NCBI GenBank assembly: GCA_028283855.1
Contig: JAPWJX010000004.1
Coordinates: forward strand, 1 to 64,000
Direction: 5' to 3'
Length of the DNA stretch: 64,000 nt
Origin: Verrucomicrobium sp.
GTDB taxonomy: Bacteria > Verrucomicrobiota > Verrucomicrobiia > Methylacidiphilales > GAS474
Made by a program: the position numbers and the translations under genes
Shown here: positions 28,161-36,790 of the stretch, in pieces
Position numbering within the stretch: position 1 is the stretch's first letter
How the letters are laid out: each line of letters begins with the position of its first letter
Notes under the pieces: generated by a model
Seen by the model: the letters and a program-made list of their open reading frames with translations, nothing else
Told to the model about the DNA's origin: nothing
Database searches by the model: none

Positions 28161-29644
28161 GAGGCGCGGGCTTTCCCCGCGGCGGGCAAAACCACCGCGG
28201 CCCAGATGACGAGGAGGAGGGAGGCCAGCCCCCAGAAATAGAAGGCGTCGCTGGTGTTGGAGAGCGGCACCAGGATCTGCAGGGCCACAAGGAGGGTCAA
28301 ATTCCGGTACAGGCAGGACTGTGGCGCGGCGGCGGCCAGGTGGACCCGCCGCAGGGCCAGGCCGAAGAGGGCCCCCAGCCCCAGTCCCAGGCCGATCACC
28401 CCGGCCATGCCGAAGTTGAGGAAGGATTCTCCGAAAAAGGTGATGCGGAGGCCGAAGTGGGTCTCCTCCGACCAGTGCACGATGCGCAGCGCGTTCATGC
28501 CCAGATGCCACTGTTTCTTTTCCGGAAAAAGGCCGGAGGGGACCAGGGAGAACGCGCCGCCCAGGTAGGTCTTCCCCATCAGGGGGCTGAAATCCCACCG
28601 GCTTAAAACCCAGGAGAAATCGCGCAGGTCGATGACGTTGTCCCCCAGAAAGGCCTGCTGGAAGCTGGCCGCCACCGGATTGCCGCTGGTGAGGGCCTCC
28701 GGTTTTGCGCGGAGCAGTTCCGTGAAGCCGCTTAGGAACGTGTAGGCCGTCAGATAAGCCGCGACGGTGCCCACCAGAAGGAGGCGGGGCCACTTCCACT
28801 CCATGGAGATCAGGCTGCAGGTGACGAGCAAGGCCAGGGAAAGGGGATAGCGGTTGGTCGTCAGCAGCTGGACGGCGCCCAGCAGCGCCATGAGCACCGG
28901 CTCCCAGCGGAGGAGCTTGTGCCGTCCCCGCAGGGCCACGATGGCCAGGCCGCCGAAGAGGAACGGCAGGTAGGTGGTGCCCAGATTGTAAAAGGCGCGC
29001 CCGGTGGGGGAGGTGTCCATGAGCAGGCGCGCTTCCGAGCCCTGGAACAGGGGAACCGTATGGGTCAGCGCCATGGGCATGGCCAGGAAGACGAGGCAGA
29101 CCAGGCTCATGGCTCGCAGGAGCAGAACGAGCCGCCGGTCCAGGACCTCCGCCGGGCGTGGCAGGGGAGGCAGCCGCCCGCCCAAAGCCGCGCAGGTGTG
29201 GTAGGAGAGGAAGAGGCCAAGGAAGAGCGTGGCGAAGCCGACGGCGTTGACCGTGATGGCCAGGGAAGACATGGCCAGGATGCCGGAGGAGGCTTCCTTG
29301 ATGTGGGCGGCGGTGGTGTCCAGGTAGAAGTAGCCGCAGAAGATGAGCGCGTTCTGCGCCAGGGTCAGGGCCAGGATGTCGATGGCGCGGGCGCGCCACA
29401 TCCAGACGGCGGGCAGGAGGAAGAGGGAGGCCGCCAGGGTGACCGCCGTGAGCTGGGCGGCCGGATCGGGCCAGGCCGTTTCATGCCGCTGGAAAAAGGC
29501 GGGAAGGTAGGCGCCGCTCCAATAAGCCAGCGGGCCCAGGATGCCCGCCAGCGCGATGACCAGGGGGACGGCGGCGGAGAGCCGCAGCACGGGCCCGCGC
29601 CGGGCGGCGCCGCGGGTGCGGGGGAGCGTCGGCAGGGGGCCCAT
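28157..29644 (-). CDS. Oligosaccharide repeat-unit polymerase (Wzy-like) membrane protein
   Basis: A 495-residue protein with about twelve hydrophobic segments and one large loop (about residues 290-390, with SGNPVAASFQQAFLGDNVIDL). That is the layout of O-antigen or exopolysaccharide polymerases. The phrase LTTNRYPLSLALL matches the conserved R-containing site of the oligosaccharide repeat unit polymerase family. These proteins vary widely in sequence, so the call rests on topology and on position: it overlaps a glycosyltransferase and lies beside export genes. Start ATG 29644. Confidence 0.7.
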   Translation of the reverse strand: MGPLPTLPRTRGAARRGPVLRLSAAVPLVIALAGILGPLAYWSGAYLPAFFQRHETAWPDPAAQLTAVTLAASLFLLPAVWMWRARAIDILALTLAQNALIFCGYFYLDTTAAHIKEASSGILAMSSLAITVNAVGFATLFLGLFLSYHTCAALGGRLPPLPRPAEVLDRRLVLLLRAMSLVCLVFLAMPMALTHTVPLFQGSEARLLMDTSPTGRAFYNLGTTYLPFLFGGLAIVALRGRHKLLRWEPVLMALLGAVQLLTTNRYPLSLALLVTCSLISMEWKWPRLLLVGTVAAYLTAYTFLSGFTELLRAKPEALTSGNPVAASFQQAFLGDNVIDLRDFSWVLSRWDFSPLMGKTYLGGAFSLVPSGLFPEKKQWHLGMNALRIVHWSEETHFGLRITFFGESFLNFGMAGVIGLGLGLGALFGLALRRVHLAAAAPQSCLYRNLTLLVALQILVPLSNTSDAFYFWGLASLLLVIWAAVVLPAAGKARAS

Positions 29645-29738
29645 AGGTCGCCGCCCATCCTGCTTTCAAAGCGGCGGAAGGGCAACCGCCGAAAACGCCT
29701 ATTGAAGACGGACGCGGTCTCCCTATTGTTCGGGGATC

Positions 29739-30122
29739 ATGAAGCTCCTCATCGTCGACGACCAGGAAGCCGTGGGCACGATCATCGCCCAGGTAGTCGC
29801 CCAGGGTGGTTGGGAATCCATTTACCGGTCGGACGCCGCAGGCATCTCCGATTTGATCCGCCAGGAGAAGGTCGACGTCCTCCTCATCGACTATTTCATG
29901 GAAGGCCGCACCGGCCTCGACATCATCGAGTCCCTCCGGCAGGACGGCTTCGGCCTGCCCATCATCCTCTTTTCCGGGGACACGGCCGCCATTGACGCAA
30001 ACCGCGCCGCCCGCCTCAACGTCCTGAGCATTCTTAGCAAGCCGCTGAGCATCCCCCAGCTGCGCACCACGATCAATCAGGCCAAAAAGAGCATTCCGCC
30101 CCAGGACGGCCTTTCCGCCTGA
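29739..30122 (+). CDS. Single-domain response regulator heading the polysaccharide-export operon
   Basis: A 127-residue receiver: VDDQE, phospho-acceptor Asp51 in LLIDYFMEGRTGL, Ser in LFSGDT, Lys in LSKPLS. No output domain. It is divergent from the polymerase gene and lies 14 bases upstream of an outer-membrane barrel followed by Wza- and Wzc-like genes, so it probably regulates glycan export by protein contact. No kinase is beside it; the CHASE kinase at 20585-23041 is one possible partner. Confidence 0.9.
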   Translation: MKLLIVDDQEAVGTIIAQVVAQGGWESIYRSDAAGISDLIRQEKVDVLLIDYFMEGRTGLDIIESLRQDGFGLPIILFSGDTAAIDANRAARLNVLSILSKPLSIPQLRTTINQAKKSIPPQDGLSA

Positions 30123-30136
30123 TTTCCTCCGCCTGC

Positions 30137-31591
30137 ATGTCCGCGCCCGGCCCGCGCACCTGTGCCGCCCTGCTCCTGGGGCTGCTGGCGTTGGGCGTTT
30201 TTCCCGCGCTGGGCCAGGAGCAGATCTCGCCCGGGCCGCAGAGCCCCTCGATCTCCCAGGGGGGCCTGAGCTCCCATGCCGTGCCCGATCCGGCCACGCC
30301 CGACGAGGAGGCGCTGCAGGGCAGCTTCGTCCCCCTTTACCGGCTGACGCGGCCCTTTTACGACAACCTCTTCGCCGCGCCGATGCCGCAGCCTTACGAG
30401 CGGCCCGACCCTTCCTCCTACCGGGAGGTGTCCGCCTATGAGGCGCCGCTGGCCCTCCAGCCGGTCTATCCGAAGACCGGCGTCGTGACGTGGAGCCCCT
30501 TCGCGGGCATCGCCCAGAGCTGGGACTCCAACCTCCTTTTGACCTCCGCCAACCACGTCAGCGACACCTACACCACTTTGGCGGCGGGGACCGACTTCCA
30601 AATCGGCTCGCCCGACTCGATCTATAACACCAACGGGTACGACTCCATCCTGGCCCTGCACGGCCGCTACTATTTCTCCACCGACCTCTTCGCCGAGCAC
30701 GAGGAGCTCAACGCCGTGAACAACCGCCTGCACCTGGACGGGCGCATCGGCCGGGACGCGGCGATCTGGCGCCCCTACGTCACCGTCGAGCAGTTCACCA
30801 GCACCGACTTCCAGGACCGCAACGTGCAGGGCATCGGCCGCCTCCAGCGCCAGATCCTTTCCCCCGGGCTGCAGTCCAACTACAAGATCGATTCCAACCT
30901 GACCTACAATCAGAACTTCTTCTGGAGCCGCCTCCTTCACCCGCAGGGCAGCTACGTGAACACGGACACCTACGTCCTGCAGCAGGACTTCGGCGTGCGG
31001 GTGCTGGAGAACGTCGACTTCATCGTCTGGAACGAGCTGCGGCAGACCCAGCCCTCCCTTGGCTCGGAAGTGGGCGAGTGCACCTCCGGCATCGGCTGGC
31101 GGGGCATGCCGGACCCCCGCATCTTTACGGAGTTTCGGATCGGCTGGGATGCGATGGAGTGGAGCGACGGCAATCCCGGCCGCCAAAACCTCCCCGCCTG
31201 GCGCATGGACGGCCATACCACCTTCGAATGGAGTCCCCGCCTCAGCCTGGGTCTCAAATACTCCCGCGCCTACGTCTTCAACGAGGTCCTCCCGAACAAT
31301 AACTACACCAGCACCGGCGCCCAGTTCGTCCCCCAGGTGTTTTTGGGTGGCAACTTCTACCTGACCCCTTACATTTCGCTCATCGACTACTCCTATGAGC
31401 AGCAGCACCTTGAGCAGCTCGAGTGCCGTTTGGAAACGGAGCTGGCCTACCGTTTCGGCGGTCGGCGGGACGCCGATTCCCGCGTCTACGTCAAAGTGGC
31501 CTGCCTGCGCCTCTCCCAGCAGAGCGGGGACGCGGACCAAGGCCGCGTCGACGACGCCCGCGTCTCCCTAGGCATGGCCTACCGCTTTTAA
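30137..31591 (+). CDS. Outer-membrane beta-barrel protein of the polysaccharide locus
   Basis: A signal peptide (LLLGLLALGVFPALG) precedes a 460-residue chain of alternating strands rich in Tyr, Asn and Ser. Example strands are VVTWSPFAGIAQSWDSNLLL, HGRYYFSTDLFAEHEEL and FGVRVLENVDFIVWNEL. It ends SLGMAYRF with terminal Phe, as barrels do. It resembles the BBP2/OmpL-type barrels found in exopolysaccharide clusters, which may form or assist the export pore, but no specific family is certain. It lies seven bases before the Wza-like gene. Confidence 0.7.
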   Translation: MSAPGPRTCAALLLGLLALGVFPALGQEQISPGPQSPSISQGGLSSHAVPDPATPDEEALQGSFVPLYRLTRPFYDNLFAAPMPQPYERPDPSSYREVSAYEAPLALQPVYPKTGVVTWSPFAGIAQSWDSNLLLTSANHVSDTYTTLAAGTDFQIGSPDSIYNTNGYDSILALHGRYYFSTDLFAEHEELNAVNNRLHLDGRIGRDAAIWRPYVTVEQFTSTDFQDRNVQGIGRLQRQILSPGLQSNYKIDSNLTYNQNFFWSRLLHPQGSYVNTDTYVLQQDFGVRVLENVDFIVWNELRQTQPSLGSEVGECTSGIGWRGMPDPRIFTEFRIGWDAMEWSDGNPGRQNLPAWRMDGHTTFEWSPRLSLGLKYSRAYVFNEVLPNNNYTSTGAQFVPQVFLGGNFYLTPYISLIDYSYEQQHLEQLECRLETELAYRFGGRRDADSRVYVKVACLRLSQQSGDADQGRVDDARVSLGMAYRF

Positions 31592-31598
31592 GAAATCG

Positions 31599-32231
31599 AT
31601 GAAACGCCTGATTCCCCCCTCCGCCCGGGCCTTCGGCCTGGCTTTTTTCCTCTCCGCCTGCGCGTCGGCCCCGGTGCCGGAGGCTTCCCTTCAGCCGCCC
31701 AATCCGGCCTACGCCGTTCCGGCCGGCATCGAGCACCTGAGCCACGCCACGCAGCCCTACGTCCTTTCCAGCCTGGACAAGGTCACCGTGCGAAAGGCAA
31801 ACGGCGTGCTGGAAACCTGCCAGGTCAACCAGGAAGGCATCCTGCCCCTGCGCGCCGACGGCGCCGGGCCCTCCGTGCGGGGCCTCTCCGTGGAGGCCCT
31901 GCGGGCCCTCGTCGCCCAGGAATTCAAGGGTGGCCGCCTCGTGTGGGTGGAGGAATTCCGCCCCGCCCGCGTCACCGTCCTGGGCGAGGTCTACCACCAG
32001 ATCCATACCGACATGACCGAGGGACCGATGCGCGTTCTGGACGCCATCGCTGCCGCCAACGGATTTACCCCCTTGGCCAACACCCGCCGGGTGAAGCTGG
32101 TGCGGGAGAACGCCGGCGTCGTCGACGTCTACGAGCTGGACCTGCGCGAGGCGCTCAAGGGCCGCCGGTTCGAGCAAAACCTCCTCCTCCAGCCGGGGGA
32201 CGTCATCACCGTGCCGAAGAACTTCCTCTAA
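31599..32231 (+). CDS. Wza-like polysaccharide export lipoprotein
   Basis: A 210-residue export protein with a lipoprotein signal (FGLAFFLSACASAP, lipobox SAC). A Poly_export domain follows (YVLSSLDKVTVRK, VNQEGILPLRADG, GLSVEALRALVAQEF) and then one SLBB-type beta-grasp block (VTVLGEVYHQIHTDM, LQPGDVITVPKNF). It is short compared with Wza (about 380 residues), which has more SLBB repeats and a C-terminal barrel helix. It probably forms the periplasmic channel with the preceding barrel protein and the following Wzc-like protein. Confidence 0.88.
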   Translation: MKRLIPPSARAFGLAFFLSACASAPVPEASLQPPNPAYAVPAGIEHLSHATQPYVLSSLDKVTVRKANGVLETCQVNQEGILPLRADGAGPSVRGLSVEALRALVAQEFKGGRLVWVEEFRPARVTVLGEVYHQIHTDMTEGPMRVLDAIAAANGFTPLANTRRVKLVRENAGVVDVYELDLREALKGRRFEQNLLLQPGDVITVPKNFL

Positions 32232-32248
32232 TCCCCCCCCTCCTTCTT

Positions 32249-34186
32249 ATGCCCGAAGAACCGCTGTTCAACGAGAGCGCCGAGGAGCGCGTGCTCTTCA
32301 CCTTTCAGCACGGCCTGCAGGTCGCGCGGGAACAGATGCATATCTGGGTCACCGCCCTCCTCTTCGGGCTGCTCTGCGGCTTCGCCATTTACCTGGTGAC
32401 GCCCCGGACCTACGAGGCGAAGGGGACCTTCCTCGTTGACCAGCTTCCCTTCCAGACCGCCTCGGAGAACGCGACCGATCCGGACACCATCCATGAGATG
32501 GTGCAAAGCCTCATCCTCAGCATCCCGGGCCGGGACCTGAAGCGCGCCGTGGCCAAGGGCGTCGGCGTGAAGGACTCCGCCCTTTCCTTCGTCGACAAGG
32601 AGCCGCCCATCTGGCTCACCGGCTTCGACGTGAAGCGGGGCAACATCCGCGTCACCGCCACGCGGAACAGCCGCCTGGGCGTCATCACCGTCCAGTCCCG
32701 GGACCCGGAATTCGCCGTGCGGGTGGTCAACGCCGTCCTTGAGGAGCTGATGCAGATGAACAAGCTGGCCGGGCGCCTCGGCGAGGTGCAGTCCCGGCTC
32801 GTCGTGGCCAACGGCACCTCCCACCAGCTGGTCCAGGAACTGGTCACCGCCATCGGCCAGCGGATCAAGCTGGAGAAACAGGTGCAGGAATTGCGGGAAT
32901 ACACCAAGCACGGCTTCCCCCTTTCCGACTTCGAGGCCTTCAACACCGATCCGACCCTCAACAATCTCAAGACGCAGCTCATCCTCGTCGAGTCCGAGTA
33001 CAAGTCCCTGGCCGCCACCAGCACCCGCGGCGCCAAGCTGGAGGGCAAGCGCGCCGAGGTGGAAGGGCTCAAGATGCTCCTGCACGGCCACGCGCAAAAG
33101 CTGGCGGAGGCCATGAATTCCTCCTACGAGATCAGCAAGACCCAGGAATCGGCCGTCCGCCACGACATCGCCGAGAGCGAAAAGGGCGTCAATCTCCTCC
33201 AGGCCCAGCGCGGCGACTTCACCCGCGCCTTCAGCGATTTCGGCCTGCGCAAGCGCCTCCTGGCCGACACCGGCAGCGATCTGTCCGGGGAAGCCAGCGT
33301 CATCGCCGTCGTCGAGCGCGGCTCGTCGGAGCGGCGGCCCGTCCGCCCCAGCTTCTTCCTCGACCTCTTCCTGGGCGCCCTTCTGGGCCTCTCCGGGGGC
33401 GGCGTCCTGGCCTTCCTCTTCCACGTCCTCGACTCCCGGCTCCGCACCCCCTTCCAGATCGAGCGGGCCACCGGCTACCCCTGCATCGCCGTCATGCCGG
33501 TGGAGAAGGAGCGCCCCACCGTCTTTTCCGACGCGCCCTCCCCGCTTAACTTCCTGCGCGGCCAGATCCTGCGCGCGGCCTTCACCGGGGAGGGGTCGAA
33601 GGTCTTCGCCTTCACCGCCGTCGGGGAAAAGGCGGACAGCCTGGAAGTCGTCGCCCAGCTGGCCATCCTCCTGGCCAAGTCGGAAAAGCGCACCCTGGTC
33701 ATCGACGTCGACGTCGCCCGCCATGGCCTGGCCAAGCGCCTGGGCATCGCGGCCAAGAGCGGCCTGGCCGACTGGCTCTTCGCCGACGACGAGCTGGAGC
33801 GCCACATCAGCTATTCCGCCATCCAGGAGCTGGCCATCATCGACTCCGGCAAGCTCTCCGGCGACGTCGACAGCCTCTTCTCCCGCCGGCCCGTGGCGCC
33901 GGAGATCTCCCGCCTGGCCTCCAAGTGGGACTTTATCCTCATCCACGGTCCCGCGCTCCTGGCCCATTGGCACCTCTTCATGGCCGTGCCGGAGCAGGCC
34001 CAGCTCGTTGCCGTCGCCGCCTATCAGGCGGCCACGACGAAGGACATCGTAGAGGTGGCCGACCGCGCCGCCTCGGCCAAGCTCTCCTTCTACGGCATCG
34101 TCCTCGACCACGTGCCGGAGGAAACCGGCCCCCTGCCTTTCGGGAAAAAGGGCTTCCTCTCCCCCCTCGCGAAAACCCAGGCCTAA
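32249..34186 (+). CDS. Wzc/GumC-like chain-length protein with degenerate kinase domain
   Basis: A 645-residue inner-membrane protein. The Wzz domain begins with a membrane segment (WVTALLFGLLCGFAIYLVT), followed by a long periplasmic coiled coil (about residues 170-360) and a second membrane segment (FFLDLFLGALLGLSGGGVLAF). A cytosolic P-loop-like domain follows. In it Walker A reads AVGEKADSLEV with no GKS/GKT, Walker A' is LVIDVDVARHGLAKRL, and the Walker B position has FILIHGP in place of D. No C-terminal Tyr cluster is visible. It therefore cannot be a normal tyrosine autokinase and probably serves as the polysaccharide copolymerase. ATG 32249 follows the Wza-like gene by 17 bases. Confidence 0.85.
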   Translation: MPEEPLFNESAEERVLFTFQHGLQVAREQMHIWVTALLFGLLCGFAIYLVTPRTYEAKGTFLVDQLPFQTASENATDPDTIHEMVQSLILSIPGRDLKRAVAKGVGVKDSALSFVDKEPPIWLTGFDVKRGNIRVTATRNSRLGVITVQSRDPEFAVRVVNAVLEELMQMNKLAGRLGEVQSRLVVANGTSHQLVQELVTAIGQRIKLEKQVQELREYTKHGFPLSDFEAFNTDPTLNNLKTQLILVESEYKSLAATSTRGAKLEGKRAEVEGLKMLLHGHAQKLAEAMNSSYEISKTQESAVRHDIAESEKGVNLLQAQRGDFTRAFSDFGLRKRLLADTGSDLSGEASVIAVVERGSSERRPVRPSFFLDLFLGALLGLSGGGVLAFLFHVLDSRLRTPFQIERATGYPCIAVMPVEKERPTVFSDAPSPLNFLRGQILRAAFTGEGSKVFAFTAVGEKADSLEVVAQLAILLAKSEKRTLVIDVDVARHGLAKRLGIAAKSGLADWLFADDELERHISYSAIQELAIIDSGKLSGDVDSLFSRRPVAPEISRLASKWDFILIHGPALLAHWHLFMAVPEQAQLVAVAAYQAATTKDIVEVADRAASAKLSFYGIVLDHVPEETGPLPFGKKGFLSPLAKTQA

Positions 34187-35625
34187 GCCTGCCGGTGCAG
34201 CCGCCGCAGTTCCACGGCGGCGCACGCCCCCACGGCGGCGCAGGCCGCCCCGGCGGGCAGGAGGCCCCCCTGCGCGGCGGCCAGCGCCAGCGCCGCGCTC
34301 CCGGCGGCCAGGAGCGGCAGCAGCCGTTTAAGGGGCGCGATCCACGCGGCGGCGAACGATTGGCCCAGATCCCGGCTTAGGCCGCGCGCGGCGGGCAACA
34401 GGCATCCTCCCGCCAGCGCGGCGGCCCAGAGCAGCCCCTCCAGCCCCCAGCGGGGCACCACCGCGAAGCCCGCCGCCGTCACCAGCAGCGCCTCGGCGAT
34501 CGTGCCCAGGCCCGCCGCGCGGATGCGGCCCGTCCCCATGCACGCGTTCACCGCCACGCGTCCCAGGGCGGTGGCCAGGCCGTAGGCGGCCATCGCCCAG
34601 CCGATGCCGGGGGGGAAAGGCTGCTGCGGCAGCCAGAGCCGCAGCGCCAGCGGCCCCAAAAAGCCGACGCCCGCCGCCCCGTAAAGGCAGAAAAGGGCGG
34701 CGTAGCGGTAGGTGCTGCGGAAACGTTCCGCCCGCTCCGCCTTCGTCCGGGCGTGGGAAAGGGAGGCCAGCGCGGTGTCGCTGGAGGTCGAGCCGAAGGT
34801 GCCGATGATCTCCGTGATGCGGAGCAGGACGTAAAAGGCGCCCGCGGCCGCCGGGCCGCTGGCGGCGGAGACGACGAAGGTGAGGGCGTGGGACTTCACG
34901 ATCCAGGCCACCGTGGTGCTGTAGAACCAGCCGCCCGCGCGGAACGTCTCGGCGACGTCCTTCCAGGAAAGCTCCCGCCATTCCCGCCGGACGCCGGGCC
35001 CCAGCAGGCGGTGGCGGACGATGAGCCACAGATTCGGCGTCAGGAGGCAGGCCAAGTAGACGCAGACCGCCGCCAGCACGGGCGCGCGGAGCCAAAGGCA
35101 GAGCGCCACGGCGGGGAAGGCGGCGACGGCCCCGGCGGTATTGGCCGCCTTGAGCAGGGAGAGCCGTCCCCGCGCGGCCAGGGGTTCCAGCGCCAGGAAG
35201 CTGGTCATGAGCAGGCTGACGAGGACGACCGTCACCGCGATGAGCAGGTTGCCCCCCGCCGGCAGATGGAGAAAACGCTCCCACACGCCGCCGGCGGCCA
35301 GGGCCGCCGCTCCCGCCGTCACGGTTCCCGCCACCAGGCCGAAGGCGGCGATTCCCCGCCCCAGGTGGCGGTGGAAGTCCCGCTCCACCCCGGAGACGAG
35401 CGCCTCCGCCAGCTTGATCCGGGTCAGGCTCCGCACGCCGCCGTCGATGACCGCCATGGAAACCAAGAGAGAGCTGGCCAGGGCGAACATGCCGAAGCCT
35501 TCCTCCCCCCAGACGCGGAGCATCCAGGGCGTCAGGACGGCCAGGAAACCCGCCTTGGCGGCGAAGTTGAGGCCCTGCCAAAGCTGGTTCTGGAACAGCT
35601 CCCGGCGATGCGCCTTCTCGCTCAT
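34183..35625 (-). CDS. Wzx-type polysaccharide flippase
   Basis: A 480-residue membrane protein with about twelve to fourteen segments and the N-terminal look of MATE/MOP exporters (FFAAKAGFLAVLTPWMLRVWGEEGFGMFALASSL-type arrangement). It is expected to flip the lipid-linked sugar repeat across the inner membrane. Position supports this: its start overlaps the stop of a glycosyltransferase gene (35622-35625), and it is the last gene of a minus-strand unit with an ABC exporter. It is convergent with the Wzc-like gene, overlapping by four bases. Confidence 0.82.
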   Translation of the reverse strand: MSEKAHRRELFQNQLWQGLNFAAKAGFLAVLTPWMLRVWGEEGFGMFALASSLLVSMAVIDGGVRSLTRIKLAEALVSGVERDFHRHLGRGIAAFGLVAGTVTAGAAALAAGGVWERFLHLPAGGNLLIAVTVVLVSLLMTSFLALEPLAARGRLSLLKAANTAGAVAAFPAVALCLWLRAPVLAAVCVYLACLLTPNLWLIVRHRLLGPGVRREWRELSWKDVAETFRAGGWFYSTTVAWIVKSHALTFVVSAASGPAAAGAFYVLLRITEIIGTFGSTSSDTALASLSHARTKAERAERFRSTYRYAALFCLYGAAGVGFLGPLALRLWLPQQPFPPGIGWAMAAYGLATALGRVAVNACMGTGRIRAAGLGTIAEALLVTAAGFAVVPRWGLEGLLWAAALAGGCLLPAARGLSRDLGQSFAAAWIAPLKRLLPLLAAGSAALALAAAQGGLLPAGAACAAVGACAAVELRRLHRQA

Positions 35626-36788
35626 CGCGCCAGGCCCTCCAGGAGATGGAAGACCTCCTCATGCCGCGCCTCCGCGTCGAAGAGGATCCGCGCCCGCTCC
35701 ACCTGCCCGGCGGGGGCGCCTTCCGGTTGGGGATTTTCCAGCCACGGACGGAGCACGGCGCCGATCCGGGCGGCCAGCTCCGTCTCGTCGGAGGAGGGCT
35801 CGATCCAGCCGATGCCGTCGAAGCCCAGCTCGGCCAGGCAGCGGTTGCCCGGGGCGCGGGTCAGGAAGAGCTTGAGGCCGCAGCAGAGCGCGGAAAGGAC
35901 GCTCAGCGCCAGCCCCTCGTACCGGCTCGTCAGGATGAAGGCGTCGGCCGCCCAGAGCAGCTCCTCCACCTGGTCGACGTGTCCGGCGGCGACGAAGCGC
36001 GGCCGCGCCGCCTCCGGCAGCAGGCGGCCCAGCTCCTCCCCGCCGGCCCCGGCGTGGACGAAGAAGAGGTCGCGGGCCGGATCGGCCAGCAGCGGCCCCA
36101 GCGCGCGGTAGAGCGGCGGGTAGTTCTTCTGCGCGGAATGGCGGCCCACCGTGACCAGGACGCGGGCCCCGGCGGGCAGGCCGAACCGCTCCCGTCCCCG
36201 CTCCCGCGCGCCCGGCGGCGCGGGCCGGTAGCGGGCCGTGTCGACGTTCATCAGCACCATCTCCACCCGCTCCGGCGGCAGGCGCAGCGTCTGCAGGGCA
36301 AAGCGGCGCTCGTCCGGGGAAATCGTCACCGTCCGGCCGACGCGGCCCAGCGCGGCCTCGACCGCGTTGTAGAAGCGGGTCTTTCTGGAAAGGTCCCCTC
36401 CCAGGCCGTAATAGGCGTGCGGAAGGTAGAGGACGGGGGGGAAGCCGGGGCAAAGGAGGCGCAGGAGGCGGCAGAGCGCGCCTGCCTTGGAGCTTTGCGC
36501 CGCGACGGCTTGAGCGTGCCGGGCCAGCCGCAGGAGCCGCAGGGCGGCCGGAAAGTCGCGGGGTTCCGGCGCGTTTCCCACTTGGAGATCGACGGCCTGG
36601 CCGCCCCGGGCGCGGACCCGCTCCACCAGGCCGGGGAGGCCCGGGCTGCTCCGGCGGCTGGAATAGGCCAGGTCGACGGCCACTTCCGGATGGCGCCGGG
36701 CCAGGTGATCGACGAAGGCGGCGGTGTAATCGAAGACGCCGTCCCGGCCGGGCTCGGCGACGACGAGGAGGCGTTGGAGCTTCTGCAT
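35622..36788 (-). CDS. GT4-family glycosyltransferase
   Basis: A 388-residue GT-B enzyme. It starts with LLVVAEPGRDGVFDYTAAFVDHLARRHPEV; the acceptor domain has PVLYLPHAYYGLGGDLSRKTRFYNAVE; the donor domain has LVTVGRHSAQKNYPPLYRAL and the E-x-nucleotide-sugar region FILTSRYEGLALSVLSALCCGL. Start ATG 36788 is two bases after the stop of the ABC exporter gene. With the flippase and exporter it should act in surface glycan assembly; the sugar cannot be predicted. Confidence 0.9.
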   Translation of the reverse strand: MQKLQRLLVVAEPGRDGVFDYTAAFVDHLARRHPEVAVDLAYSSRRSSPGLPGLVERVRARGGQAVDLQVGNAPEPRDFPAALRLLRLARHAQAVAAQSSKAGALCRLLRLLCPGFPPVLYLPHAYYGLGGDLSRKTRFYNAVEAALGRVGRTVTISPDERRFALQTLRLPPERVEMVLMNVDTARYRPAPPGARERGRERFGLPAGARVLVTVGRHSAQKNYPPLYRALGPLLADPARDLFFVHAGAGGEELGRLLPEAARPRFVAAGHVDQVEELLWAADAFILTSRYEGLALSVLSALCCGLKLFLTRAPGNRCLAELGFDGIGWIEPSSDETELAARIGAVLRPWLENPQPEGAPAGQVERARILFDAEARHEEVFHLLEGLAR

Positions 36789-36790
36789 CG

